Assembly (NCBI GenBank): GCA_964017235.1 | Contig: OZ024934.1 | Coordinates: 91,850,706 to 91,914,705, forward strand | DNA: 64,000 bases | Direction of reading: 5' to 3' | Origin: Sabellastarte sp. h YS-2021 | Lineage: Eukaryota > Annelida > Polychaeta > Sabellida > Sabellidae | Shown: positions 12,231 to 23,196 of the stretch, in pieces | How positions within the stretch are numbered: the first letter of the stretch is position 1 | How the letters are laid out: each line of letters opens with the position of its first letter | Position numbers and translations under genes: made by a program | Notes under the pieces: model-generated | Seen by the model: the letters and a program-made list of their open reading frames with translations, nothing else | The model's database searches: none | Told to the model about the DNA's origin: nothing

Positions 12231-15200
12231 GGAGTACCAAACAAGTTTCCTAATGTACCAGCCTTCATCAGACGACCAGCAGGTTTTTGGATCAGTTTGC
12301 CCAGATAAAGACTATGCTCACATCTTTTCCTGAGCCAAGACAAGAGAGCACCAGGACAGCCTTTTGCAACTACCTGACAGCCAAAGTAGAAAACTTAGAG
12401 GAAAGAGACTTTCACATTTTTCGAAAATTTTTTTTGAGGCAGTTAAACTTATAAGTGAAATACAAAGAAGGGCAGAGGAAAGGACCTGTTAATCACAGCA
12501 AAGTATATTTCAAGGAACTCCAGTACAACTTTTAATTCAACCTTTCTTATGGAGGTGACATAATCTTCATTTTCAAATAGATTTGTGTTCAATTTCCCAA
12601 AGACCTTTACCACACATGGGTTAGTCTTCTATGGAAAGCAAACTGTTTTAAGATTTGAGAATATCTGGGATTTAGTTGTATATTCTAATTGAACAGAAAT
12701 AAAGATAAAGTCTATTTGTCATGCCTAGTGTATTTAATTGTTTTGTGAATATTTGTTCTTTATAGAAATAGATTAGCCATCTGTTCTTGAGCCTTCCTTT
12801 GAAGATATCCAAAAGAAGGTAAACTCTTTTGACTTCTGTATTGTAGCTTCATAATTGACAGACCATTACTGAAACATTTCACCTGTTAATATCTAAATCA
12901 ACATTTAAAAACAATATTTCAAAGGAAAGCTTTAAAACCTATGCTTTAATCATTTCCTGTTAACCAAGTTAGAACACAAGTACATCTAAAATAATCCTTG
13001 AAAGTCTATTTTGCTAATCACATACAAAAAAACAACAGCAGTACCTTACCCATTCAATGAGAGTATCACAAAACTTGCAAGTAATAAGTGACCTGTTGAC
13101 ATTTCTACTGTTCTTGAGAACTTTTCAAAACTCCAAAGTAATTAATATATGGACCAGCTTAAACTTTGACCGAAGGATATGCTTAAACATTCAACATCAT
13201 CCAGAGAAACCAGCTGTGTGGGAGAAATGTTTCATTTTATAAGGGACTGACTTGGTTGACAGCACTGATGGGATGAAGAGACTGATCAACATTTCGGAAA
13301 TGAACTCACTGGACAATAATTACCACAGTCTCATGTTCATCATTTTATAGCAGTTTGTTCTAACAGATTTTGTAAATGGGAAAAATACCACAATGAGAAT
13401 CATCATGCTCCTGTCATTATTAACATTACTATTATTACTAGCCAGTGTATACCTTGTTTATGTCTTGATAAGGTTACTTACAATGAAGATTTAAATAACT
13501 AATAACTAAGGAAAACAGGAAGTAATTTGCAATTACCCCCTGTCAGATGTTCAACAATTATTGTTCATTCATCATAAGATAACCAATGATACTAATCCAG
13601 TCGAAATCTAATGAAAAAATAAGAAGACAAAAGCTATAATGGTCGAGTTAATGTAACCCACCTATTTGTCTGATTTTCCTATCCATTTATCCATAATTAA
13701 AGACTTGGTTTGAGGAAATGTGATGAGAAACTGATAAAGGAAACTAACGACTAATGAATGTGAAACCTAATGTCGCTTCCTGTTTATCGTAAAAATATAT
13801 CAGGTCATTGGGCTGGGGTTGATGGGGGTTGTGGCATGATAGACAGTTGAAGATGTTTTATTTTAAAGGCTGTTGCAATCCTGTTTGACATAAGTCAGAG
13901 TTTTTATGAGTGGTTATGACACAGCTCATTATTCTTTGGGTGCCAAAAAGAAAGAAACCTTGGCTAGGCAAAGTGGATCTGAGACTTCTGACAAAGCTTG
14001 TCTGTAAATCAAAGTACAGATTTTAAGCGCCTTTGAACAGGCACAGTTATATCATGGTCGGACCTCAGTGAATCTAACTAGTTGTCTTGAGATCACAGAT
14101 TTGAGAGACAAATTAATGTGAAACGCTGTTAAATACCCCCCAAGAAAAAATTATTTCTGTAAATGTGAAGTTATAATACTGCATGTATAATAAGTCAATG
14201 GGACATTTCTAATGAAACAACATTGACATTTAACATATTTGTTTAATTTTAACTTGTCTTCTAGATGGCACAATTAACATTGTAAAATAGTTATCTAATT
14301 TTATAGAATTTTGCTAATTAAAAGGAGTGTCTGTTCAAACTTTAGCAGCATGCTATTTACTTCTATGATATTTATTTTCTGAATGTAAAGTCTATTTCCT
14401 TCAATGATGTGTATTCCGAAGGCCCCTGGAGTTGTATTTCTCCTTTATACAAGTTATTAAACATATAATATGTCTTCTAAAATGGTAGGCTGCGCAGTGA
14501 CCTTGGACATGTCTTTTGCGAAGTTCAGAAATCGCCAATATAGAACGGTCATTCCCCATGGGCCCCCCCAACAAAACCAACTGCCAAGAAAACAAGCAAT
14601 TGGGATAAAGATATTATTTATTAATCTACTAAAATTCTTTTTAATAACATATAATTCAACATGTAAATGAGAGTTAATATTATTGACACATAGTATAACA
14701 TTTAAGTTCAATCTTATACTTCAAGTCAATTACTTGCAAGAACTTTAAGAGTTTACTAGCATTGGCCAAACGATAATTACGAGTTACTAAGCCAATGTCT
14801 TAGGTCAGTAAGACCTTACTAAGATAAGGGCCAAAAAGACATTACGTATACACCTTGGCCATGTGAATTAAAGTAAAAGATGAAATGATATGTTATTACC
14901 TGAGATATACACTGGCAGAAATTTAAATTTAAATTTTTACAAAGGATACAGCCAGCATGAAACCAAGTGTGCCTGGCAAGGCCCCATCCCCTGGGGATTA
15001 ATACACGCCCAAGCCAAAAGTAAACAGGGGAGGTCAGTGATGTGACCTCCCAAAAAGGTCACCCAACCTACTGAAACGTATAGATACAAGGAGAATTTAG
15101 CATACATGCTTTTTAGAGGGGATTGGGAAAGGCAAGGCAGAGTTGGTACTACGAATTGATGAAAATAGTACTTTACAAGTTCTATGGCAGTATTTTTTAC

Positions 15201-16483
15201 ATTAGTGTGGAAAGCATGGAGTAATTTTGAAAAGAATCAAGAGTGAGATGTAGAATAAAGTATTATAACTAGGGGGCCAGAATGGAGGGAAGTTGTAGGA
15301 AGACTACGCAGGTCAAAGTAGAAAAGGTCACAGGTCCCCTTTAAGCAAAACAAACGCAGTTAGGACACAGCAAGATGATACTTGCTGTGGCCAAACAGGA
15401 TGAGATGAAAAATGGTTATGATAGAGTAGGCAACGTACTGTGTGCAAAAAAGCACCAAGTTGCATGGAAGATCAACCGGGGTAGCCTAGCCTGGAGTGTT
15501 ACAATGGGTGAGATGAAGTACTAAAAAAAATATATAAAGTTTTAAAAGAAATTTAAGGCAAACAACACGGCCATAAGAGTGTAACTAAGTGGACTATAAA
15601 GAGTTACAGTCTGTATAAAAAGGCACTCAGAATGTGCATAATCATAAGAGTTGAAATCTGACCAGGACCAAGGTCAAAATTTACCTGAAGGTCAAAGATA
15701 TAACCAAGAACAGGTCAAGTGAAGGTTTACTAAAATCAATTAAAAGTTTGCATGTTTTTCGGTGTGAAAAACATGAAAACTTGCACCCACAATGGTGACA
15801 GGTCACACTTATACACCATAGAACACAGAGGTATAAAAACAATACATGGGCAGTTTGTGTGCCAATATACAAGACCACATAAGAAAGCGTAAAATTCAGT
15901 ATAGTGTATATATATGTGAATTACTATTATTATGCATAGCTCATTACTGTTACTGCAGCTATGAACATAGTTCTAAAATACAAGTATGTACAATAGAAGT
16001 CACTATTTGCATTCCAGCCCTGGAGGGCACTATAAACATATCATTACTTTGTAGCACAAAAACTAAAGCCAGACTGAGGTCTGGAAACTCAAAATAAACT
16101 ATCTTGTGTCCATGGGCAAAAGGGCCTGAACTTCGGAAGGGGCAACCCAGATACAACGTGGCTTCGTCCACTAACACTGGCTGCCAGAGAAGAAGCTGTG
16201 GAAGTCATAGGCAACAATGGGCCAATCTACAACTAGAACACTACAGTTACACATATATAACAGTTCTGAGGAAACCCACCACGAAGAAGAAGAGTGGGGA
16301 AGGATGGGAGAAATTTTCCTGTTTCCAGTGCTACCTCTCCCAAGTCTGAAATGCAAATGGAAGAGTGCACGCGGAATTTGCAACACCAACTGCCAGTCAA
16401 CCAATGAAATGCTCTGTAACAAATCAAGTACTGACACGTCTTTTGCGAAGTTCAGAAATCGCCAATATAAAACGGTAAACAAA
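12231..16483. other. Non-coding stretch, no gene seen
   Basis: Small overlapping frames occur on both strands without domains. Visible sequence features are a 39-bp block (14511-14549) that recurs at 16438-16476, an AGGTCA-n6-TGACCT inverted pair at 15031-15048, and several further AGGTCA-like words between 15050 and 15720. I see nothing else to annotate. Confidence 0.45.
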
Positions 16484-16667
16484 GTGCGGGATGGCATTTG
16501 GGTGCCATCAAGTTCATTTCTTGTGACCTTATACTTTGCAACTAGTTGTACACCTTATTTGCATATCACTGGCCATTGGTCAAGTGGTCAAGCGTGGGAC
16601 CTCTCTGATTTAACCCCGTATGCCACCACTTGCATGCTGGACACACGAGAAGAAACAATAATTCACC
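16484..16667 (+). repeat. Split direct repeat A1 (left end)
   Basis: This 184-bp unit begins GTGCGGGATGGCATTTGG and ends AATAATTCACC. It matches A2 at 22237-22420 except for ACACACGA versus ACGCACGA. It marks the 5' end of the element and probably contains its leader or promoter. Confidence 0.9.
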
Positions 16668-16821
16668 TTGTCAAGTGACGGTTACTGCATACGTGGAACA
16701 TTACTGTATGGTTTTCTTTCTCTGTTTATTTTACATTGGCATTTTATATTTTAGTATTATTTGTATTTTATAAAGTATTTTACATGTTTTAACAAGTGTG
16801 TCGTTGTCATGTTAGTTAGTA

Positions 16822-18000
16822 TTGACTGAAAATATGTACAATTTGCGGTCTGGCAAGCAAAATACAATAGAATTACCCGTTGAAATTCAGTTAGCAGAAG
16901 ATAAACATTTTATTGAAACAGTATTGCAACGTAGTATTGGGTCAGATATTAATACAAACATGTCGGACTCAGATTCATCTGCCAGTGATTTAAACTGTAG
17001 TGCTTTGGTTAATGATTCGGATAATGATTCGTCTGTGCTGACAAACAGCAAAAATGTTGCCGGGACGTCTAAAGTCACAGGAACTGACAATCCTTCACAA
17101 AAAACGGATCCGAATATGCAAACGTTGATCAATGCTAGGATACTGGATCAGTTGGATAAAATTGGGCAAAGACTGGACAAAATTGAAAACAAAACTTGCA
17201 AGAAGTCTTCGGATAAGTCAAAAATCAAAAGTTCTGGCAAAAAATCTGCCAAAACAAAGAAAGTAGCGACTAATGATATTGCATCGGTAAAGACACCAGA
17301 CCTTTCCACTTCTATGACAGAAGAAGCGCTTCTTCAACTTAAGGTAGATCAAAGACTTCAAGAACTCTCGGATCTGGCAAAATCAGGTATCCCAAATTCT
17401 AAATTTAAATCACAGAGAGGGGGGAATGTTGATGTTCAGGTAAAAAATAGAGTCAGATGGCCTCATGAATATATTTTGTCGGGTGTCAATAAGGAAAGAG
17501 TGTCATATGATCAGCTGACTGTGACTCAATGGGTGGCTGGTTTTGGCCGTACCATGCATGATGAATCGGATCCGGATGTTAGGAAACACATGTTAGAATA
17601 TTTAATAGCATTGATGGATGATGCCAACGATTTTTCGTGGACTTCGGCCAAAGCCAGCCACGCTGTTCTGCTATGTCGGATGGAACAGGGGGAGGTCAAA
17701 GATTTTTCGGATTTCTTTGCAATAGAACGGATCCGGCGTGCAAATGCTCAGAAACATGTCCAACCTTCGGCTAATATTTCAGGGTCAGCATATGGGCACA
17801 AAAAATCTTCAAAAATCACAAAATCTATGCCCTGCACTTATTTTAATCAGAATACTTGTATGCAAACCAAATCCCATGAGACAAGGGGTGTACTCTACAA
17901 GCACATCTGTGCTGCTTGCTTTGCAAATAATGGCAAGACCTTTCCACATCCAGAGGTAGATTGTAAAAGCAAAAACAAGTCCTTATCAAAAAACGAATAG
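16822..18000 (+). CDS. Gag-like ORF1 of the Ngaro-like element
   Basis: This 392-codon frame is the first of three. The N-terminal half is rich in Ser, Asp and Lys, with a likely coiled-coil stretch LDQLDKIGQRLDKIENK near residue 110 and a Lys/Ser-rich linker after it. The middle (about 200-310) holds the more conserved block with VRWPHEYILSGVNKERV and LTVTQWVAGFGRTM. The C-terminus has a Cys/His motif, CTYFNQNTC followed by KHICAACF and FPHPEVDC, as in ORF1 proteins of DIRS-order elements, where it is taken to bind nucleic acid. It is 35 bp from ORF2 and in the same reading frame with one intervening stop codon, so ORF2 may be translated by re-initiation or readthrough. The assignment rests on position and the zinc-binding motif. 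Confidence 0.8.
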   Translation: MTENMYNLRSGKQNTIELPVEIQLAEDKHFIETVLQRSIGSDINTNMSDSDSSASDLNCSALVNDSDNDSSVLTNSKNVAGTSKVTGTDNPSQKTDPNMQTLINARILDQLDKIGQRLDKIENKTCKKSSDKSKIKSSGKKSAKTKKVATNDIASVKTPDLSTSMTEEALLQLKVDQRLQELSDLAKSGIPNSKFKSQRGGNVDVQVKNRVRWPHEYILSGVNKERVSYDQLTVTQWVAGFGRTMHDESDPDVRKHMLEYLIALMDDANDFSWTSAKASHAVLLCRMEQGEVKDFSDFFAIERIRRANAQKHVQPSANISGSAYGHKKSSKITKSMPCTYFNQNTCMQTKSHETRGVLYKHICAACFANNGKTFPHPEVDCKSKNKSLSKNE

Positions 18001-18035
18001 CAAGGGATAGGTGTAGACCTATCCACAAATCTAGA

Positions 18036-20777
18036 GTGTTTTATAATGTAAATGTTCAGAAAAGCACTGTTTTGAAAGAACTTCAGGTTGATTATAATAC
18101 AAGAAGTTCATGGCTAGCTCGAGAAAAGTTGTCCAAACATGTAGATCACCGTTCATATGCAACTGTGGTTCTACATGGTAAGGCAGTAGTCCAAACAGCA
18201 CATGTCCCTCTTACTAAGAAACATGTTCTCACTAAAAATAAACCTTACACTTTGGACACAACTAAAAAGGTTTCAAAGATCATTCCTTCTCCACAAGGTA
18301 GTTCTAAACCGGTTGAACGGCGGTTATGGCCAAGCAATTCCCATACCCAACAGTTTTCAATACCCTTGACCAATCGCTTTACAGCATTGCAAGAAGCAGT
18401 GCATACGCAGAGTGATCAACATGAGGCGACAAGTACTTCTCATACTGCCACTGTTAATCATTGCATATCCAGGGGCAATAAAAACGGAAAATGGGCAAAA
18501 TTGGGCATAGCAGGGCAGCAACAAAAACAAGAACATACTACTGTAGTGGACCAGTCATTTGATTCCTCTTTCAAGGGCAATAAAAACAAAAATGGGAAAA
18601 AATTGGGAGTGTTCACGGATGAGAAAGTTCACTCATGTTCAGATAAAGGTCCTTCAGATATACAAATATCACAGTGTCCCCTGCATGCAGATTTCACATT
18701 CAGGGGCAACAAAAACGGAACTGGGTCCAAATTGGGTCGCATGCGGGTTCAAACCTGTGACTATTCAGATAATATTGCTACAGCTGATAGCAATAATAGT
18801 GATAAACAGTCACATACTGCTGACAACATTCAATTCTTGGGCAACAAAAACGGAAATGGGACCAAATTGGGTACTATGTCAGTAGTGGCTACAGATACAA
18901 CTTCTGTTAACAATGCCCCTCATGACTCACAGATATTGCATCTTACTGACTGCAATTCTGACAATTCTATTCATAATAACACTAGAATTAGACGAATACC
19001 ACCTCATATATATGGGGCTAGATATCAGTCTGTTGATTATAAAAATTGCATATATCAAAATGATAAAAACTTTGGCTTTTGCCCTCTGAATGACCTCATG
19101 GTATATACAGGTCATGATGTTACTTGGGGAAATATTCCAAATATTCTTCAAGCACACGCTACTGTTAGGCAGTCTGGACTTCCCAATTTTATGGGGTGTA
19201 GAATTCCTGTTAAAACACAGCTCAAGGTTCCGGCTTGGAGGAAATACTTACAATCTTATTGGGATAACCAATTAGTTGACCTTATACAATTTGGTTTTCC
19301 TTTAGATTTCAATAGAGATATTGACCTCCAATCCACAGACGTTAATCATACTTCTGCTTTAACATATCCTGATCATGTATCCAAGTACATACGGGAAGAA
19401 ATACAATATGGGGCCATATGGGGACCTTTTAAAGACTTACCCTTTCACTGTCATGTATCCCCATTTCTCACAAGGGAGAAGCCCAACTCCATCAATAGGA
19501 GGGTCATCTTGGACCTTAGTTTTCCTCCTGGTCATTCTGTTAACGACGGGGTAGACAAGGATAAATATCTAGGTTCTTACTTTGAACTTAAGTATCCCTC
19601 TGTGGATGATATCGTACATAGTCTCAGACAGCTTGGCCCCAATGCTCTATTATATAAAATAGACATAAGTCGTGCTTTTAGACACATCAGAATAGACCCT
19701 GGGGATTTAGACTTATTAGGTCTCAAGCATGGGGACTATTTTATCGACGGAACTCTTCCCTTCGGATTTCGGCATGGTTCAGTTTTCTTCCAGCGTTGTA
19801 CGGATGCAGTACGGTATGTCATGAAAGAAAAGTTCCATTATCCGAACTTGTACAATTATATTGATGATTTAATCTATACTGGCTTGCCAGGGGATATATA
19901 TCAATCATATCATACCTTAATCCAACTGCTGCATGAATTAGGCCTTGATATAAGTATTTCTAAGCTTATCGAGCCCACAACAGTAGCCATATGCTTAGGT
20001 ATTGAGATTGATACGGTTAACAGAACTTTGAAAATACCTATCGACAAACTCAAAGAGATACAATTAATCTGTCAGGAATATGTCAGTAAACATAAGGTCA
20101 CTAAGAGGCAGTATCAATCTCTTCTAGGTTCATTGTTATATATAACAAAATGCGTTAAGCCTGCTAGGTTTTTCTTGAACCGTATGTTAATGTTGTTGAG
20201 GGAAAATGTACATACTCATTTCATTAAACTCGACACAGAATTTCATAGAGACCTTCAATGGTTTAACACCTTTTTGCTACAGTATAATGGCATCACTTTC
20301 TATGACAATGCTCCCACACAGGCTACTGTGTTTCTAGATGCCTCCCTGCAAGGATTAGGTGGCGTATTCCAAGACATGGTATACACACTCCCATTGCCTA
20401 GAGGTTTTCGAAGCTATTCCATTGTACACCTCGAGATTTTAAATATTGTCGTAGCACTTAAGTTATGGGCCCCACTGTGGAAAGATCAAACCATTGACAT
20501 TAGATGTGATAACATGGCTGTAGTTGAGGTTTTGAATACAGGTCGGGCCAAGGATGCTATCTTAGCCACATGTGCAAGGAATATATGGCTTCTGGCCTCA
20601 ATATATAATGTTCATATGGTAATAAACCACATTCCTGGAGTTTCTAATGTCATTGCAGATTTGCTGTCCAGGTGGCAAGGTACTGCCCTGAATATGCAAA
20701 CGTTGTCTAATTTGGTGCCCAGTTTCCAGTGGGTTCCAGTTCATATTGACCACACAAAGTTGAATGAAGATATTTAA
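18036..20777 (+). CDS. Reverse transcriptase-RNase H polyprotein, ORF2
   Basis: The 913-codon frame has an unusual N-terminal 300 residues followed by RT and RNase H. The RT carries the first catalytic Asp in YKIDISRAFRHI (D543), PFGFRHGSVFFQR, and YIDD at 608-611. RNase H follows, with FLDASLQGLGG (D768), HLEILNIVVALKLW, IRCDNMAVV and NVIADLLSRW supplying the acidic residues. This matches RT-RH of DIRS-order elements; no aspartic protease or DDE integrase is visible, which excludes an ordinary LTR retrotransposon. The N-terminal part contains four spaced copies of a GNKNG...KLG motif (starting at residues 147, 181, 224 and 269), which I do not recognise from this family. The frame is free of stops, so the protein could be functional. 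Confidence 0.92.
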   Translation: MFYNVNVQKSTVLKELQVDYNTRSSWLAREKLSKHVDHRSYATVVLHGKAVVQTAHVPLTKKHVLTKNKPYTLDTTKKVSKIIPSPQGSSKPVERRLWPSNSHTQQFSIPLTNRFTALQEAVHTQSDQHEATSTSHTATVNHCISRGNKNGKWAKLGIAGQQQKQEHTTVVDQSFDSSFKGNKNKNGKKLGVFTDEKVHSCSDKGPSDIQISQCPLHADFTFRGNKNGTGSKLGRMRVQTCDYSDNIATADSNNSDKQSHTADNIQFLGNKNGNGTKLGTMSVVATDTTSVNNAPHDSQILHLTDCNSDNSIHNNTRIRRIPPHIYGARYQSVDYKNCIYQNDKNFGFCPLNDLMVYTGHDVTWGNIPNILQAHATVRQSGLPNFMGCRIPVKTQLKVPAWRKYLQSYWDNQLVDLIQFGFPLDFNRDIDLQSTDVNHTSALTYPDHVSKYIREEIQYGAIWGPFKDLPFHCHVSPFLTREKPNSINRRVILDLSFPPGHSVNDGVDKDKYLGSYFELKYPSVDDIVHSLRQLGPNALLYKIDISRAFRHIRIDPGDLDLLGLKHGDYFIDGTLPFGFRHGSVFFQRCTDAVRYVMKEKFHYPNLYNYIDDLIYTGLPGDIYQSYHTLIQLLHELGLDISISKLIEPTTVAICLGIEIDTVNRTLKIPIDKLKEIQLICQEYVSKHKVTKRQYQSLLGSLLYITKCVKPARFFLNRMLMLLRENVHTHFIKLDTEFHRDLQWFNTFLLQYNGITFYDNAPTQATVFLDASLQGLGGVFQDMVYTLPLPRGFRSYSIVHLEILNIVVALKLWAPLWKDQTIDIRCDNMAVVEVLNTGRAKDAILATCARNIWLLASIYNVHMVINHIPGVSNVIADLLSRWQGTALNMQTLSNLVPSFQWVPVHIDHTKLNEDI

Positions 20778-20812
20778 ACCTGTTCTATGTTGCAGATATA
20801 CCAGACAGTACA

Positions 20813-21769
20813 GTGGCATTGGCACACTCTGCCCTCTATAGGTTGCATTCTGGCTTCCGCCCAGCCACCACCTCTCAATACAACAGAATGTTTCGCCAGT
20901 TTCTGCTTTTTCTGGAAATTTCACAGGTTCCAACATCTCAGGTGAATACTGTTATCATTCTTGCTTTTATGGAGTTTCTCACACAAAAGGGTTTGTCACA
21001 CAGTAATATCTCCAATCATCTTGCCGCCATTAGGGCTTCCTTCATCCTGTACGGGTTGAATACCTCACCATTCAAAGATGAAAGGCTTCCCTTGTTTATA
21101 AAAGCTTTGAAAATAAATGCACCATTGTCATTTAAATCCCAAAAAATTATCACTATTGAGGTCTTGCAAAACATTCTTTGCATCTGTGATTCCCTACACG
21201 AACCCATTGTCTTCAAAGCCTTGTACTTGTTCACCTTCTTTTCCTTCTTAAGAATGTCAAACATACTTCCTCATACCACAGCCCAGTTTGATGTCACAAG
21301 ACATCTGGCCAGAGGGGATCTCATATTTTCCGATCAGCAATGCACAGTAATTATTAAGTGGTCCAAAACTCTACAAGACAGGAAACAAAGCCGTATGATA
21401 TCGATTCCACATTTAGGTGCTTCCATACTGTGTCCTGTGCAAGCTCTCCAAAATATGTTTAGCAAATTTCCAGCTTCTAAAAATCAACCTTTGTTTTTAG
21501 TTTACAGACATGGCCAACTCACCCCTTTGACAGATTCTGTAGCTAGAAAACATCTAAAGCAAGTTTCAGCTACGCTTCATATTCAACCTCCCTTAACTTT
21601 TCACATGTTTAGGAAATCAGCCACTACATGGGCTTTCCATAAAGGTGTACCAATGCAAGATATAATGCATCATGGCACATGGTCATCGGATGCGGTTTGG
21701 AGGTATATTCACTCTCTTCCCCAATCCTCACAAGTCTCCAGTACTTTTCAGCGCTTTCTTCACCTCTAA
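20813..21769 (+). CDS. Tyrosine recombinase, ORF3
   Basis: This 318-codon protein would integrate the element's circular DNA by site-specific recombination. The N-terminal part is a core-binding region (TTSQYNRMFRQFLLFLE, SNISNHLAAIRASF). The catalytic domain shows the tyrosine-recombinase residues in order: Arg147 in SFLRMSN, Lys in IKWSKTLQDR, HMFR (H264, R267), a His in HHGTW (H286/H287), and the nucleophile Tyr298 in WRYI. All key residues are present. It starts 35 bp after ORF2. The order Gag, RT-RH, recombinase is that of Ngaro-like elements. A decayed homologue of its C-terminal part lies at 24746. Confidence 0.93.
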   Translation: MALAHSALYRLHSGFRPATTSQYNRMFRQFLLFLEISQVPTSQVNTVIILAFMEFLTQKGLSHSNISNHLAAIRASFILYGLNTSPFKDERLPLFIKALKINAPLSFKSQKIITIEVLQNILCICDSLHEPIVFKALYLFTFFSFLRMSNILPHTTAQFDVTRHLARGDLIFSDQQCTVIIKWSKTLQDRKQSRMISIPHLGASILCPVQALQNMFSKFPASKNQPLFLVYRHGQLTPLTDSVARKHLKQVSATLHIQPPLTFHMFRKSATTWAFHKGVPMQDIMHHGTWSSDAVWRYIHSLPQSSQVSSTFQRFLHL

Positions 21770-21780
21770 CTTGGGGTTTG

Positions 21781-22238
21781 GCAGACATTTATTTCACATT
21801 GCTTTCTCATATCTTAGCATTTTACAAATATATACATATATAAAACTTCAATAAAGCCATGCAACTTTAAATTCATGTAAGTTATGTAATAGGACATTAG
21901 GAATTTTTAATATTTCCTGTTGCAAATGGCTTGCTTTGTCACCTTTAGATTGGGTGCATATTTCTTATTAAATCGATATAATATTTCATGTTGTTAGTAA
22001 TGCTTCTTTCGGGGCAGTAAACTCGTTTATTGCCCCGAAGTTGAGGGGGCTTCATAAGTTTCATTGAATATTCACTTAAGCTTTCTTTTCCTTGTGTATT
22101 AGGTGACAAGGTTATGAAGTTTATTGCTATGCTTTAATTGTATGACTTGTTGTGAAGATCTGTTACAAGAAATTAATAAAAAATATTTTAAACCCATATC
22201 ATTTCTTATTCATCTTGGGCGGGGTCGCAGGGAAATGT
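21781..22238 (+). repeat. Split direct repeat B1
   Basis: This 458-bp unit begins 11 bp after the recombinase stop codon and runs to the B1/A2 joint. It appears identical to B2. It contains an AATAAA at 21850-21855 and a stable hairpin at 22008-22040. Confidence 0.9.
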
Positions 22239-22420
22239 GCGGGATGGCATTTGGGTGCCATCAAGTTCATTTCTTGTGACCTTATACTTTGCAACTAGTT
22301 GTACACCTTATTTGCATATCACTGGCCATTGGTCAAGTGGTCAAGCGTGGGACCTCTCTGATTTAACCCCGTATGCCACCACTTGCATGCTGGACGCACG
22401 AGAAGAAACAATAATTCACC
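22237..22420 (+). repeat. Split direct repeat A2
   Basis: A second copy of the left-end repeat, abutting B1 so that GT is shared at the joint. It differs from A1 by one visible substitution. Confidence 0.9.
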
Positions 22421-23196
22421 CACCCCTTGTCTCATGGGATAACCCTACCCTTATTGTATTATGAACAGATTACTGCTCTTAGTTTATTTGTAGGTATTAC
22501 TGGTGTCAGTGGTCAATGGTTGGCTGTGTCCACTTGATCCTGCGTCTTGTAATAAATGGAAGCCACTTGGTTGGCCATATATGGAGATGGCTTCAGGATG
22601 GCTAGCCAGCTAGAGATGGTTAACGTTTGGTTTGTGTTGCAAGTCCCTTGCTTCTGGAAGTCTGACATCTGTCATTTATGGAAGTGCCTACAATGCTTGT
22701 GATTGGCGTTAAAGAACAGTTACCTTCTCTGCAGCTTTACCTTTAAGCTGTTTGCTGGTCATAAAATGTTACACATATTTTCTACAGTTTCATTAAAAGA
22801 ACAGTTAAAAATTTTTAGTAGCTTTGCTGTCAGCTGTCTGCTGGTCAGCCATGTTTCACATTTTTCTTCAGTTGTAATTTGCATTGCTCTTAATTTGGCC
22901 TTATGGCCATGTTGGCAGATAACGCATTGTATATTTTTACGTGACATTTTATATATTTTAGTATGTTTATAACATTTGAACTTTCATGATTTGTAGGGGT
23001 TATTTTACAATATCTGATATATACCAACTGTGATATTTATGATTTATACTATTTACATTGGGGGTTAATAGGCAAAATGCATGGCAATATTGTCTGCTTA
23101 TATTTTCTTAGGGAAAAATCGGGTGCAGATCGAGATCCTATGTACATAGCTTCTCGATACTGCTCATTATTTGTGGGTCTCTTGGATTTAAGGCAA
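22421..23196 (+). other. 776-bp non-coding spacer between A2 and B2
   Basis: This sequence occurs once in the element and separates A2 from B2. It carries an internal diverged duplication near 22712-22880: AAGCTGTTTGCTGGTCA then TTACACATATTTTCTACAG, versus CAGCTGTCTGCTGGTCA then TTTCACATTTTTCTTCAG. I see no convincing coding frame. It could be part of the element's own 3' region or sequence picked up later. Confidence 0.6.

Noticed and set aside
16822..21769. An ordinary LTR (Gypsy/Pao) retrotransposon
   Set aside because: No aspartic protease or DDE integrase is visible; ORF3 has the R, K, HxxR, H and Y residues of a tyrosine recombinase, and the repeats are split (A1...B1A2...B2) rather than simple LTRs.
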